Source: JBAXBF01 sp034429745
Lineage (GTDB): Bacteria; Chloroflexota; Anaerolineae; Anaerolineales; DRKV01
Length of the DNA stretch: 26,111 bases
Direction: 5' to 3'
Assembly (NCBI GenBank): GCA_034429745.1
Contig: DAOUFY010000074.1
Coordinates: 1-26,111, forward strand
This document shows positions 8,096 through 15,953 of the stretch, in pieces. The notes beneath the pieces are model-generated. The model was not told the origin of the DNA, searched no databases, and saw only the letters and a program-made list of their open reading frames with translations. The stretch's first letter is position 1. Every line of letters starts with the position of its first letter. The position numbers were made by a program, and so were the translations under genes.

Positions 8096-9346
8096 TTATA
8101 CGCAGCTATCGAGAGCAACCCCGCAAATAGATACCCAGGAGGTTCGATGTTCATCTGCTGAGCAAAATTCATGCGCAATCAGAGTCCCTGCCTTGGGTCG
8201 AGTTACTTTTAATGTAAAATAGATTGGTGTAACTCCACATACATTATTTTTATTATTGATATTTTTCAAGACTTGCAAAAATTCCTCTGCTCTGCCTTGT
8301 TGGATCAGCTTCAACAAATCATCATCAGCTTCTTTTACCAAAGCTCGCTTGAGAAGGTCCACCGGCTCCCCTCCAAAAGCAGGTCCAACATGAGATAAGT
8401 CTGCAGCAGCGATTACCAAAGTCTTGCGATCTTGCATGGCTTCTCTTAGCAAAGTACATACCTGCTCAACTAGAGCAAGGTCTTGATCATTCCCATGGAT
8501 CAAATCTCCACATAAAACCGGCAGAAACTTAAACTCACGTGCTGATGGCTGCGCTTGCAGAAGATAATGTAGCCAGATCAATGCCAGCTCAATCGAATGC
8601 TCGTTGGCGTGATGCAATTCTTCGGCGAAAACTTTTTCCTCACCAATTTCTCGCGCAAGAAGTTCGATCAACGCCTCGTCGTTCTCAACTACTCCAAAAG
8701 GTGTTGCATAGTTTTGTCGGGTAAGGGTAATCAATGAACGTTGGCTATAGTGGTCCGTGCCAAATATGATGACTAATTCCACATCCTCAATGGTAGGCAG
8801 AACTTTTTTCCACAACGCTGCGTACGTTTTATATCCCCTCTCATAATCAATATGTGGACATATTACCCCAATGGTTTGCGAAGTGGAAGAAAAAGATAAT
8901 GTCTCCTTTCCAGCTTCAGCAGCTTCGTTCAACCAGCGATCCAACAAAGTTTTCAAATCTTCCTTATCTGCAGGAAAGGATTGTCCTGCACAGCATGATT
9001 TTCGATAAGGTGCTTGCCTGTAATCTGCAAGTTTCTTTTGCATTGCCTGATAGGATGTTTCATTTTCCAACAGATAAGCTTGATCCAGTGCATTAATAAG
9101 ATCCTGAATATTTTGTGTTGTTACCCGCATCCCAAAGCGGATTGCGCAGGAGGCACTAACGGCTGAAGGATCTCGGCTACCATCCAGCAGCATTAAAACT
9201 GGGGCTAATGTTTGAGGAATAATGATAGTTTTATCACTTAAACTCAGAGGGTCGCGCAAGTAGAGGAAAGGTTGCCCTCTATAGAGAATAGGCTGGATAT
9301 CCAATGGACGTAATCGAGGAGTTGCTGTAATTGAATCTGTCGTCAT
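8096..9346 (-). CDS. MEMO-family protein (AmmeMemoRadiSam system protein B type) with N-terminal extension
   Basis: The 416-residue protein has a C-terminal MEMO domain (about 155-416) related to extradiol-type metalloenzymes. Its motifs are PHIDYERGY (164-172), FGTDHYS, a HANEHSIELAL block and HVGPAFGG, with the late Cys in CGVTPIYFTL. These correspond to the metal/active-site His and Cys positions of the family. The first 100 or so residues form a separate domain resembling a PqqD-like winged-helix fold (LRPLDIQPILYRGQPFLYLRDPL, then LLDGSRD). A YPADP-like linker (FPADKEDLKTLL, 124-135) precedes the MEMO domain. The usual system partners (AMMECR1 and a radical SAM protein) are not in the window. 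Its ATG is 2 nt after the mutL stop, so it is translationally coupled to mutL. The biochemical role is unknown. Confidence 0.85.
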   Translation of the reverse strand: MTTDSITATPRLRPLDIQPILYRGQPFLYLRDPLSLSDKTIIIPQTLAPVLMLLDGSRDPSAVSASCAIRFGMRVTTQNIQDLINALDQAYLLENETSYQAMQKKLADYRQAPYRKSCCAGQSFPADKEDLKTLLDRWLNEAAEAGKETLSFSSTSQTIGVICPHIDYERGYKTYAALWKKVLPTIEDVELVIIFGTDHYSQRSLITLTRQNYATPFGVVENDEALIELLAREIGEEKVFAEELHHANEHSIELALIWLHYLLQAQPSAREFKFLPVLCGDLIHGNDQDLALVEQVCTLLREAMQDRKTLVIAAADLSHVGPAFGGEPVDLLKRALVKEADDDLLKLIQQGRAEEFLQVLKNINNKNNVCGVTPIYFTLKVTRPKAGTLIAHEFCSADEHRTSWVSICGVALDSCV

Positions 9347-9348
9347 AG

Positions 9349-11124
9349 CTATGATTTTGGTCCTTTTCTATTAAATTGCCGTTCTAAGGTATCTACCGAT
9401 AGATGAATCATCGTTGGTCTGCCATGCGGACAAGAACGCGGTGATTCGCAGGTTTGCAAATCGTGCAATAAAGCATCTTGTTCTTGCGGGCTAAGACTCG
9501 TCCCGGCTTTTATAGCACTTCTTTTGCAAATTCGGGCAATAAGCTTAGCTTCATGATCATGCTGCAGAGGTGTTTCATCCTCATCAAGTTCATCCAATAT
9601 TGCCTGGAGCGCGGACTGCGGAGAGATCCGCTCCATGATTGCAGGTACAGCTCGAATGATCCATGTGCTTCCCCCAAAAGGTTCAAGCTGAAAACCTATC
9701 TTTCTCAGTACATCAACTTCTTTTTCGATTAATGCATGATCATAAGAGGCAACCTGAACCACAACCGGCTCAAGCAAGGTTTGAGACAATGGTTCTGTCT
9801 TCATTTGATGAATCATTTTTTCAAATAAAATCCGCTCATGGGCAGCGTGCTGATCAATTAAGTAAATGCCATCAGGACCTTCTGCGATGAGGTATGCATT
9901 AGCTACTTGCCCAATCCGCCTCAGTAAAGGAATTTGAACAAAACCTTTCAGCATTCCGTCTCCATGCCCTTCTTGAGAAGTAAAAACCGCTGGTTTTACT
10001 TCCCCTTTATTATCCTCGTGCGCAAATTGCCAGGCAGGATCAATGGCTCGCTGCTTTTCAGTCGCAGGATGTTGGGTTTGTAAACTTGCAAAACTTTCAG
10101 AAAAACCTAAAAGAGACGGATAGACTTGTGGAATTGGAGAATAACTGATCAGAGTTCGCCTAACAGCCCTAATAATAGCAGCAAAAATTCGTTCTTTATC
10201 CCGAAAACGGACTTCAGCTTTTGTTGGGTGTACATTTACATCCACCTCATGCACAGGCAGTGTAATAAATAACACTCCAAGAGGATAGCGTCCTACCATA
10301 AGCATGCCATGATAAGCTTTTATGAACGCGCTGACAAGCGCGGTGTCTTTTATCGGCCGTTGGTTGACATAGAAGAGAATATCATTCCTATGTGAGCTTG
10401 TTAAATTAAAAGGGCTGATAAACCCTTGCAATGATATGCCATCTTCCATATACTCAACTCTTAGTAATTGACGCGCCGTATCTCTTCCAAAAATTAAGCT
10501 TAATAATTCAATCCAATCTCCTGTGCCTGTCGTCTGAAAAGAAAGACGACGATCTTGTTGAAGTTTGAATCGTACTTGTGGAAAAGCAACCGCGTACTGA
10601 CTGCATAAAAATTCGATAACGCGCTTTTCAGTGCTTTCTTTCTTTAGAAACTTGCGCCGGGCCGGTACATTGAAAAATAAATCTTCCACCCTTACCAACG
10701 TTCCTTTAGGGTGAGGATGCGGCTTTAGATGTGCACTTTTCCCTCCCTCTACAACATACAGGGCTGCCCGCTCGGAACCTTGAGCGTGTGATATAAGCGT
10801 AACCCTTGCTACAGAAGCTATTGAAGCAAGTGCTTCACCCCGAAAACCTAAGGTTGCGATATTAAACAAATCCTGCGCCGAAGAAAGTTTGCTTGTTGCA
10901 TGGCGCATAACTGCCAAAGGCAAATCAGCTTCTTCTATACCACACCCATCATCAATTACTTCAATAAGACGAACACCTCCCCCTTCTACACGTACTTCTA
11001 TGCTTGTTGCCTTTGCATCCAAAGAGTTTTCTACAAGTTCCTTCACCACTGAAGCTGGTCGTTCTATAACTTCTCCTGCAGCTATTTGAGAAGCCACTTC
11101 TTCACTTAATAGACGAATTGCCAT
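9349..11124 (-). CDS. mutL: DNA mismatch repair protein MutL
   Basis: MutL couples mismatch recognition by MutS to strand incision. The 591-residue product has an N-terminal GHKL ATPase: ELVENSLDA with Glu29 and Asn33, DDGCGI around 58-63, and TLGFRGEALASIASVA. A transducer domain follows with VDVNVHPTKAEVRF. The C-terminal endonuclease carries D-Q-H-A-A-H-E-R-I-L-F-E (about 420-432), a variant ACR motif CKRSAIKAG and CPHGRPT (about 565-571), so it is the nicking type found in organisms lacking MutH. The ATG at 11124 matches the canonical start MAIRLLSEEVASQIAAGEVIERP. A 21-residue upstream extension is rejected. The promoter -10 lies just 6 nt before this ATG. It heads the mutL-MEMO-rnj run. 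Confidence 0.96.
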   Translation of the reverse strand: MAIRLLSEEVASQIAAGEVIERPASVVKELVENSLDAKATSIEVRVEGGGVRLIEVIDDGCGIEEADLPLAVMRHATSKLSSAQDLFNIATLGFRGEALASIASVARVTLISHAQGSERAALYVVEGGKSAHLKPHPHPKGTLVRVEDLFFNVPARRKFLKKESTEKRVIEFLCSQYAVAFPQVRFKLQQDRRLSFQTTGTGDWIELLSLIFGRDTARQLLRVEYMEDGISLQGFISPFNLTSSHRNDILFYVNQRPIKDTALVSAFIKAYHGMLMVGRYPLGVLFITLPVHEVDVNVHPTKAEVRFRDKERIFAAIIRAVRRTLISYSPIPQVYPSLLGFSESFASLQTQHPATEKQRAIDPAWQFAHEDNKGEVKPAVFTSQEGHGDGMLKGFVQIPLLRRIGQVANAYLIAEGPDGIYLIDQHAAHERILFEKMIHQMKTEPLSQTLLEPVVVQVASYDHALIEKEVDVLRKIGFQLEPFGGSTWIIRAVPAIMERISPQSALQAILDELDEDETPLQHDHEAKLIARICKRSAIKAGTSLSPQEQDALLHDLQTCESPRSCPHGRPTMIHLSVDTLERQFNRKGPKS

Positions 11125-11138
11125 GTGTTTATTATAAT
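11110..11138 (+). promoter_or_regulatory. Promoter of the LysM gene
   Basis: TAGACG (11110-11115), a 17-nt spacer and a perfect TATAAT (11133-11138) point rightward. The predicted transcript start is at about 11145, giving a leader of about 34 nt to the LysM gene ATG at 11179. The -35 box lies inside the mutL coding start. The -10 overlaps the leftward -10 of mutL. Confidence 0.5.
11131..11136 (-). promoter_or_regulatory. -10 box of mutL (predicted leaderless mRNA)
   Basis: On the minus strand TATAAT (11136-11131) is followed by exactly 6 nt and then the mutL ATG, so transcription would start on the A of the ATG. No consensus -35 is seen (TCTGTT at a 17-nt spacing). The same 8-bp stretch ATTATAAT (11131-11138) serves the divergent LysM gene on the other strand. 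Confidence 0.45.
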
Positions 11139-11178
11139 TCAATTCAAAGAAAAAACAGATATCATAAAAGCAAAAAGC

Positions 11179-12138
11179 ATGAAACAAAAATTCAAATTTT
11201 TCATTGGTTATTGTTTTTTCCTTATTGGTTTAAGCACCGCGTGTCTTGCCTTTAACCAGCCAAATGTTGTGCAAGAAATGATCACACTCACACCTTGGGT
11301 TTGGAACACTCCGACTCCTGCACCAACTAAGGTTATACCCATGCCAACCATTACTGATCAGCCTTTCCCATTTCAAACCTACACGGTAAAGGAAGGAGAT
11401 ACTCTTTCCGATATCGCCTTCCGCTTTCATCTTACAATAGAGGACTTGCTTCTAGCAAATGCAGGTCTAGACGAACGCCTCATTCCAAAAGGTGCGACAC
11501 TGATCATCCCACAAAAACAAGAGGGAAAAATCATTTTGCCAACGCCGACTCCGATCTTTGTTGAAATTTTACCCTCTCGTTGCTATGCAGCCTTGCCATC
11601 AGGGCAATATTGTTTATCCTTAGTACACAACTCAAGCCCCGATCCTATAGATGATATTTCTGCTGCTGTAAGCCTTTTTCAGGAAGATGGAAAACGAATA
11701 GCAGAACAACGGGTTGCTCTGCCTTTAACCCGGCTAGCAGCAGGCAAATCGCTGCCTTTGCTGGCACATTTTCCTACTATTGCTTTCCCGCATTCACAAG
11801 CATCTGTGCAGTTGCTTAGCGCTCTACCCGCTCATAACGGCGATGGCAGATTTCTTCCCCTCATAATTCAGATCGAACAAAATAACGTCGTAGAAGATGG
11901 AAAAGCTGTTCAACTAAGCGGCAAAATTGTTGTTGACTTGCAAGGCACTCCTTCTCATGTCTATGTCCGCATGGCGGCAGTTGCATATGAAAGCAGCCGC
12001 CAACCCGTTGGATTGAGAGCTTGGGATTGGAAAGGCGATGTTCAACCTAACCAAGAATTGCCTTTTAAAATCACAGTATTTAGCTTATCAGGTGCCATAG
12101 CAGATGTGGATATACAAGCAGAAGCCAGCAAGCAGTAA
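11179..12138 (+). CDS. Secreted or lipid-anchored LysM-domain protein
   Basis: The 319-residue protein begins with a positively charged, hydrophobic export signal (residues 1-21, MKQKFKFFIGYCFFLIGLST...). Cys22 follows STA and could be a lipidation site, but a Ser at -3 makes the lipobox atypical. A Pro/Thr-rich linker (about 38-58) leads to one LysM domain (about 67-111, YTVKEGDTLSDIAFRFHLT to LIIP), which binds N-acetylglucosamine-containing polymers such as peptidoglycan. A second P/T-rich segment precedes a C-terminal region of about 190 residues (with CYAALPSGQYC near its start) that looks like a beta-sandwich and that I do not recognise. It is probably an envelope protein anchored to the wall. 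A start at 11125 would place the promoter inside the gene and is rejected. Confidence 0.8.
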   Translation: MKQKFKFFIGYCFFLIGLSTACLAFNQPNVVQEMITLTPWVWNTPTPAPTKVIPMPTITDQPFPFQTYTVKEGDTLSDIAFRFHLTIEDLLLANAGLDERLIPKGATLIIPQKQEGKIILPTPTPIFVEILPSRCYAALPSGQYCLSLVHNSSPDPIDDISAAVSLFQEDGKRIAEQRVALPLTRLAAGKSLPLLAHFPTIAFPHSQASVQLLSALPAHNGDGRFLPLIIQIEQNNVVEDGKAVQLSGKIVVDLQGTPSHVYVRMAAVAYESSRQPVGLRAWDWKGDVQPNQELPFKITVFSLSGAIADVDIQAEASKQ

Positions 12139-12165
12139 AGCTGCTAAAAAGCTAAATCAATACAC

Positions 12166-13371
12166 TTAACTCATGATAATAACTAATGGTATAGGAGTAA
12201 AGATCAAGAAAAATATAATTAAGCCCAAAACAGCTAGTATTTTTCGTGGCAAATCCAAAGGAGTTATAAGATCCAATGGTTCTGCGTAAGTCCTGCCAAA
12301 GAACAAGATCAATGCAGCCCAAATCCACCAGCCGGACCACACAAAACCCAAAATAAACAATGATGCTAGGATGAAAGGAAACGCCTGTCTTGCTTTATTT
12401 CCAAACAAAACATAAAGCAAATGTCCGCCATCCAATTGACCAACCGGAATAAGGTTTAATGCAGTAACCAACAAACCAGCCCATCCAGCCCATGCCACTG
12501 CATTCAGGTGCACATCTACAGCCCCCCAAGGAACAGGCAACCCAGTGAAAAAGTAACGAATCCAGTAAAACAGTGGCAACGTATCATAAACTATTGGCTG
12601 CGGCAGCAGTTTTCCAAATACCAGCCATTTTGCAAATAAATAAAAAAGTGAGTTTCCCTCCAAGCTTACTCCCACTCCACTTTCACCTCCGAGCGGCAAT
12701 CGGTTGAGAGTGGAAGTCATTAAGCCATAAAATAAAATCGGGATAGCTACAACAAGCCCTGACAAAGGTCCTCCAATGCCAATATCCAAAAGAACCCGTT
12801 TGTTCTTCGGCATTTCTTTTAGGCTGATAAATGCTCCTAATGTGCCAAATGGACTGATTGGAAAAGGCAAATAATATGGCAAGGATACTTGCGTATTATG
12901 TCGGCGAGCCATAAAATAATGTCCGAATTCATGTGCCAATAATATCGCCAACATACTAACCGTAAACGGAATCCCTCGATCAATGTGGGTTAATGTATAT
13001 TGAAAGATAACCCCAATATCATCTGTCTGCGGACCTTGGTAATCATATAGTGCACCAGCAAAAAGCATGCTGAATAGAGTGAGGAAAAACAAGAGCAGAT
13101 TGACCCGGGCATTTGATGGTTGCGGCTCTTTCGGACTAGGAATCAAAATTATTGCCTGTCTATCTTTTTCCCACCGAAACAGGGGTGTAATAGAAAGAGG
13201 CTTAAGCAAATGGAATAACTGCTCAAAAGCTTCTTTAGAATCAATTCGCAGGGTTCCTAAATAACGCACAATATAACCACTTTGTGCATCGCCCCAAACC
13301 AATTCTTCAATGTTAAAGTAACGTTGGACTATGGCTTTTAGTTGTTCTTCAGAGTAAGGATATTCGTTCAT
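12166..13371 (-). CDS. Site-2 protease-type M50 membrane metalloprotease
   Basis: The 401-residue polytopic membrane protein belongs to the intramembrane zinc metalloproteases that cleave membrane-anchored regulators. The zinc motif H-E-F-G-H is at 147-151, and the third ligand motif L-D-G-G-H at 313-317 sits within NLIPVGQLDGGHLL. A soluble N-terminal domain (about 1-80) precedes the first membrane span (about 90-108). This layout resembles the plant EGY/cyanobacterial branch rather than RseP, and no PDZ domain is evident. At least six hydrophobic spans are visible. It is 55 nt downstream of the sensor kinase gene and on the same strand, so a shared transcript is possible. The Shine-Dalgarno is weak. 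It is convergent with the LysM gene. The substrate is unknown. Confidence 0.88.
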   Translation of the reverse strand: MNEYPYSEEQLKAIVQRYFNIEELVWGDAQSGYIVRYLGTLRIDSKEAFEQLFHLLKPLSITPLFRWEKDRQAIILIPSPKEPQPSNARVNLLLFFLTLFSMLFAGALYDYQGPQTDDIGVIFQYTLTHIDRGIPFTVSMLAILLAHEFGHYFMARRHNTQVSLPYYLPFPISPFGTLGAFISLKEMPKNKRVLLDIGIGGPLSGLVVAIPILFYGLMTSTLNRLPLGGESGVGVSLEGNSLFYLFAKWLVFGKLLPQPIVYDTLPLFYWIRYFFTGLPVPWGAVDVHLNAVAWAGWAGLLVTALNLIPVGQLDGGHLLYVLFGNKARQAFPFILASLFILGFVWSGWWIWAALILFFGRTYAEPLDLITPLDLPRKILAVLGLIIFFLIFTPIPLVIIMS

Positions 13372-13426
13372 AAAACACTTCGCTCTCTTGCAATGCTTTG
13401 CTGATTTATGGTTCTATAATGTGATA

Positions 13427-15718
13427 TTATGTAACTTTTTCACCTTCCAAAGTAAAATAAAAAGTTGCTCCTTTTTCAACCTCACCTTCAGCCCAAATTC
13501 TTCCTCCATGCCGGTGAATAATGCGTTGAACAATTGCTAATCCTATCCCGTTTCCATCAAATTCTTCTTTACTATGCAATCTTTGAAAAGCGCCGAATAA
13601 TTTATCTGCATAAGCCATATCAAAACCTGCTCCGTCATCTTTTACATAATAAACTTTTTCGGATCCATCCTGCATTGATCCCAACTCAATTATAGCTTGG
13701 AGATGTTTCGATGTGAACTTCCATGCATTGTTAATCATATTTGTGAGAGCTACACGCATTAAAAAAGGATCAGCATAGGCTTGCAAGGTAGGTGGAGCCA
13801 AAAAGACAACCTTTCTTTCGGGTGATTCTGCCTGCAGTTCTGTAAAAATTTCACGCCCAATTTGAGCCAAATCAATATATTCCCGATTAAGTTGACTGCG
13901 CGAAAGCCGCGAAAGCTTCAGTAGCTCATCAATAAGCTGTGCCATGTGTTGACTCGCGTTGCGTATGCGCTGTAAATACCGTTTCCCTTGATCATCCAGC
14001 ACAGCTTTATAATCTTCCAACAAGGCTTGGCTGAAACCATCCAATGTGCGCAACGGTGCGCGCAAATCATGCGAAATAGAATACGAAAAAGAATCCAACT
14101 CGCGATTTGCGGCTTCTAATTGAGCAGTCCTCTCTTGGACTTTCTGTTCTAAAGTTGTATTTAGGATAAGCACCTCTTCTTCAGCTTTTTTACGAATAGC
14201 TAGCTCGTACTGAAGCGCATCGTATAAACGCGCATTGTCAATAGCTAAAGAAGCCAAGTAAGCAAACCGTTCCAATACTTCTAACGCTTCGGTAGTAAAT
14301 TTCTTGTTCTTGTCTGTATAAGCTACCCCAATCGTGCCATATATTTGCTCATCAGATTTTAATGCAGCCACTGCAACCGCATGTAAGGTAACATTTTTTT
14401 CAATAAAATTAAGCGATCTGCCTTCATACGTTTGCAAATCATCAACGATCATGGATTTTCCGCTTTCCCATACTTTGCCCGAAATACCTTCTCCATAGTG
14501 CAGGCGAAAACCCAAATGGTTGCGATATACACCAGTACCAACCTTTAATTCTAAAAAATTCCCATTCAGGTCAACGAAATACAAGAACCCATGCTCTGTG
14601 TCCATCAACTGAGAAACACGCTGCACAATTTCACGCAATAGCTCATTAAGATCAAAGCGATTGATCAACCCAATTGTAACTTCATTGAGGGCAGTTAAAT
14701 ACTCACTCTGCTTGCGTAATTTTTCTTCAATTTGCTTTCTTTTCGCTAACTCTTTATTTAAATCGGCAGTGCGCTGATTTACTTCGCTCTGTAAGGCATT
14801 ATTCCAAAAAACAAGCAACAACACCAAAAATCCAATACTTATGAGAGTTACAATGGCCGCTGATTTAAATTCTTCCCTTGTAAATATACTTTCATCTTTA
14901 GAAGATAACGCTATCCATTTACGTTGCAGCTGCTGCCTTTCTTGCGGTGTAACAGCTCCTAAACCTTTCTCCATAATTTGGTTAAGGATCGGCATATCAT
15001 TTCGAGTAGCAATAGCTAAAGCGTTGCTTTTGCCCGAATCTCCAGCCACTCTTAGATAAGGGATTCCCTGCTGTTCAATGTAATATGAGGCTATGGCTAA
15101 ATTTACTACTGTCGCATAAGCTCTGCCAAAAGAAACATCCATCAAAGCATCTAAATCATGCTTTACTAACTTAAGTTGAATTTTTGGATATTTCTCTAGA
15201 ATATATTCATGGATGGCATTTCCTTTAGTAATAGCAACTTCCTTCCCTTCAAGCATATTCATTGTGATAGTTCCATTTACATCACTGCGAGTGATGATGA
15301 CATTGGGTATATCAACAATTGGGCTTGTAAAAAGCATATACGTCTTTCGTTCCGGCGTAATCTGAGCGGCTGTTATCATATCAATTCGGCGCGATTTTGC
15401 CTGCTCAATCACTTCATTCCAAGACCCGCATCGTGAAAGAACAAATCGGTAACCCAACCTCGATTGGATAATATCAAAATAATCTGCGATCAGTCCTCGG
15501 TATTCACCTCTTTCATCAAAATATTCCAAAGGAGGAAAATAGGGATCTGGAGCAATGCGTAAATTGGGATGTTGATTTAACCAAAGTCTTTCTTCTTCGG
15601 TTAAAATATCTTCGCGTAAATTCGATTTATAGATATACCAAAAGCTCCCAATAAGCAGACCGAGCATCACTATAAAAATTCCAACTCGGTATGGCTTTCT
15701 ATCCATAACATCGCCCAT
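13427..15718 (-). CDS. Hybrid-input sensor histidine kinase (periplasmic SBP_bac_3, GAF, HisKA, HATPase)
   Basis: The 763-residue kinase starts with a membrane anchor (about 11-30), then an extracytoplasmic solute-binding domain of family 3 (about 45-275, LRIAPDPYFPPLEYFDERGEYRG type). A second span follows (about 287-306), then a coiled coil, a GAF domain (about 345-500), another coiled coil, and the kinase core. The phosphoacceptor is His550 (SYSISHDLRAPL). The N box is NMINNAWKF (about 660-668), with DDGAGFD (694-700) and GNGIGLA (722-728). The bound ligand is probably a small polar molecule such as an amino acid (family knowledge). No response regulator is adjacent, so it is an orphan. 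GGAG lies 9 nt before the ATG. Met5 is a less likely start. Confidence 0.9.
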   Translation of the reverse strand: MGDVMDRKPYRVGIFIVMLGLLIGSFWYIYKSNLREDILTEEERLWLNQHPNLRIAPDPYFPPLEYFDERGEYRGLIADYFDIIQSRLGYRFVLSRCGSWNEVIEQAKSRRIDMITAAQITPERKTYMLFTSPIVDIPNVIITRSDVNGTITMNMLEGKEVAITKGNAIHEYILEKYPKIQLKLVKHDLDALMDVSFGRAYATVVNLAIASYYIEQQGIPYLRVAGDSGKSNALAIATRNDMPILNQIMEKGLGAVTPQERQQLQRKWIALSSKDESIFTREEFKSAAIVTLISIGFLVLLLVFWNNALQSEVNQRTADLNKELAKRKQIEEKLRKQSEYLTALNEVTIGLINRFDLNELLREIVQRVSQLMDTEHGFLYFVDLNGNFLELKVGTGVYRNHLGFRLHYGEGISGKVWESGKSMIVDDLQTYEGRSLNFIEKNVTLHAVAVAALKSDEQIYGTIGVAYTDKNKKFTTEALEVLERFAYLASLAIDNARLYDALQYELAIRKKAEEEVLILNTTLEQKVQERTAQLEAANRELDSFSYSISHDLRAPLRTLDGFSQALLEDYKAVLDDQGKRYLQRIRNASQHMAQLIDELLKLSRLSRSQLNREYIDLAQIGREIFTELQAESPERKVVFLAPPTLQAYADPFLMRVALTNMINNAWKFTSKHLQAIIELGSMQDGSEKVYYVKDDGAGFDMAYADKLFGAFQRLHSKEEFDGNGIGLAIVQRIIHRHGGRIWAEGEVEKGATFYFTLEGEKVT

Positions 15719-15773
15719 GTTTTATGGCTCCATTGAAGGTGCAAAAAATCACTAATTTTACAGATTTTATTTA

Positions 15774-15782
15774 ATTATATCA
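15774..15782 (-). promoter_or_regulatory. Extended -10 promoter of the sensor kinase
   Basis: On the minus strand TGATATAAT is a perfect extended -10 (TGn followed by TATAAT). No -35 consensus is seen upstream, which is tolerated by extended -10 promoters. The predicted leader is about 49 nt and contains the GGAG ribosome site. Confidence 0.45.
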
Positions 15783-15853
15783 TGGCTTACGTTCTATTAC
15801 TCACTAGGATCCTTTTCATCTGCTAGCTAATTTAATAAACTCAGGTAAAAAAA

Positions 15854-15871
15854 CCTTATGTTATAATAAGG
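15854..15871 (+). promoter_or_regulatory. Candidate promoter -10 inside an 18-bp inverted repeat, upstream of the ATPase
   Basis: CCTTATGTTATAATAAGG has perfect 6-bp arms (CCTTAT and ATAAGG) around six bases. The arm and loop contain TATAAT at 15862-15867, a candidate -10 for the P-type ATPase gene 80 nt downstream. No -35 consensus is found at 16-18 nt spacing. A regulator bound to the palindrome would cover the -10. Confidence 0.4.
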
Positions 15872-15953
15872 CTTTCCTAAAGTGAAAACATTTGCCTCGT
15901 TCCAAAACTTTTATTTAACTACGGTGTTATGAAAAGGCAGGAGAATTGGTGCA

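Noticed and set aside
8095..8100. TATAAT on the minus strand as a dedicated rnj promoter
   Set aside because: It overlaps the MEMO stop codon and has no -35 partner at 16-18 nt, so read-through from mutL-MEMO is as likely.
12131..12145. AGCAG/CTGCT hairpin as a terminator between the LysM and M50 genes
   Set aside because: Five base pairs only and no T-run on either strand.
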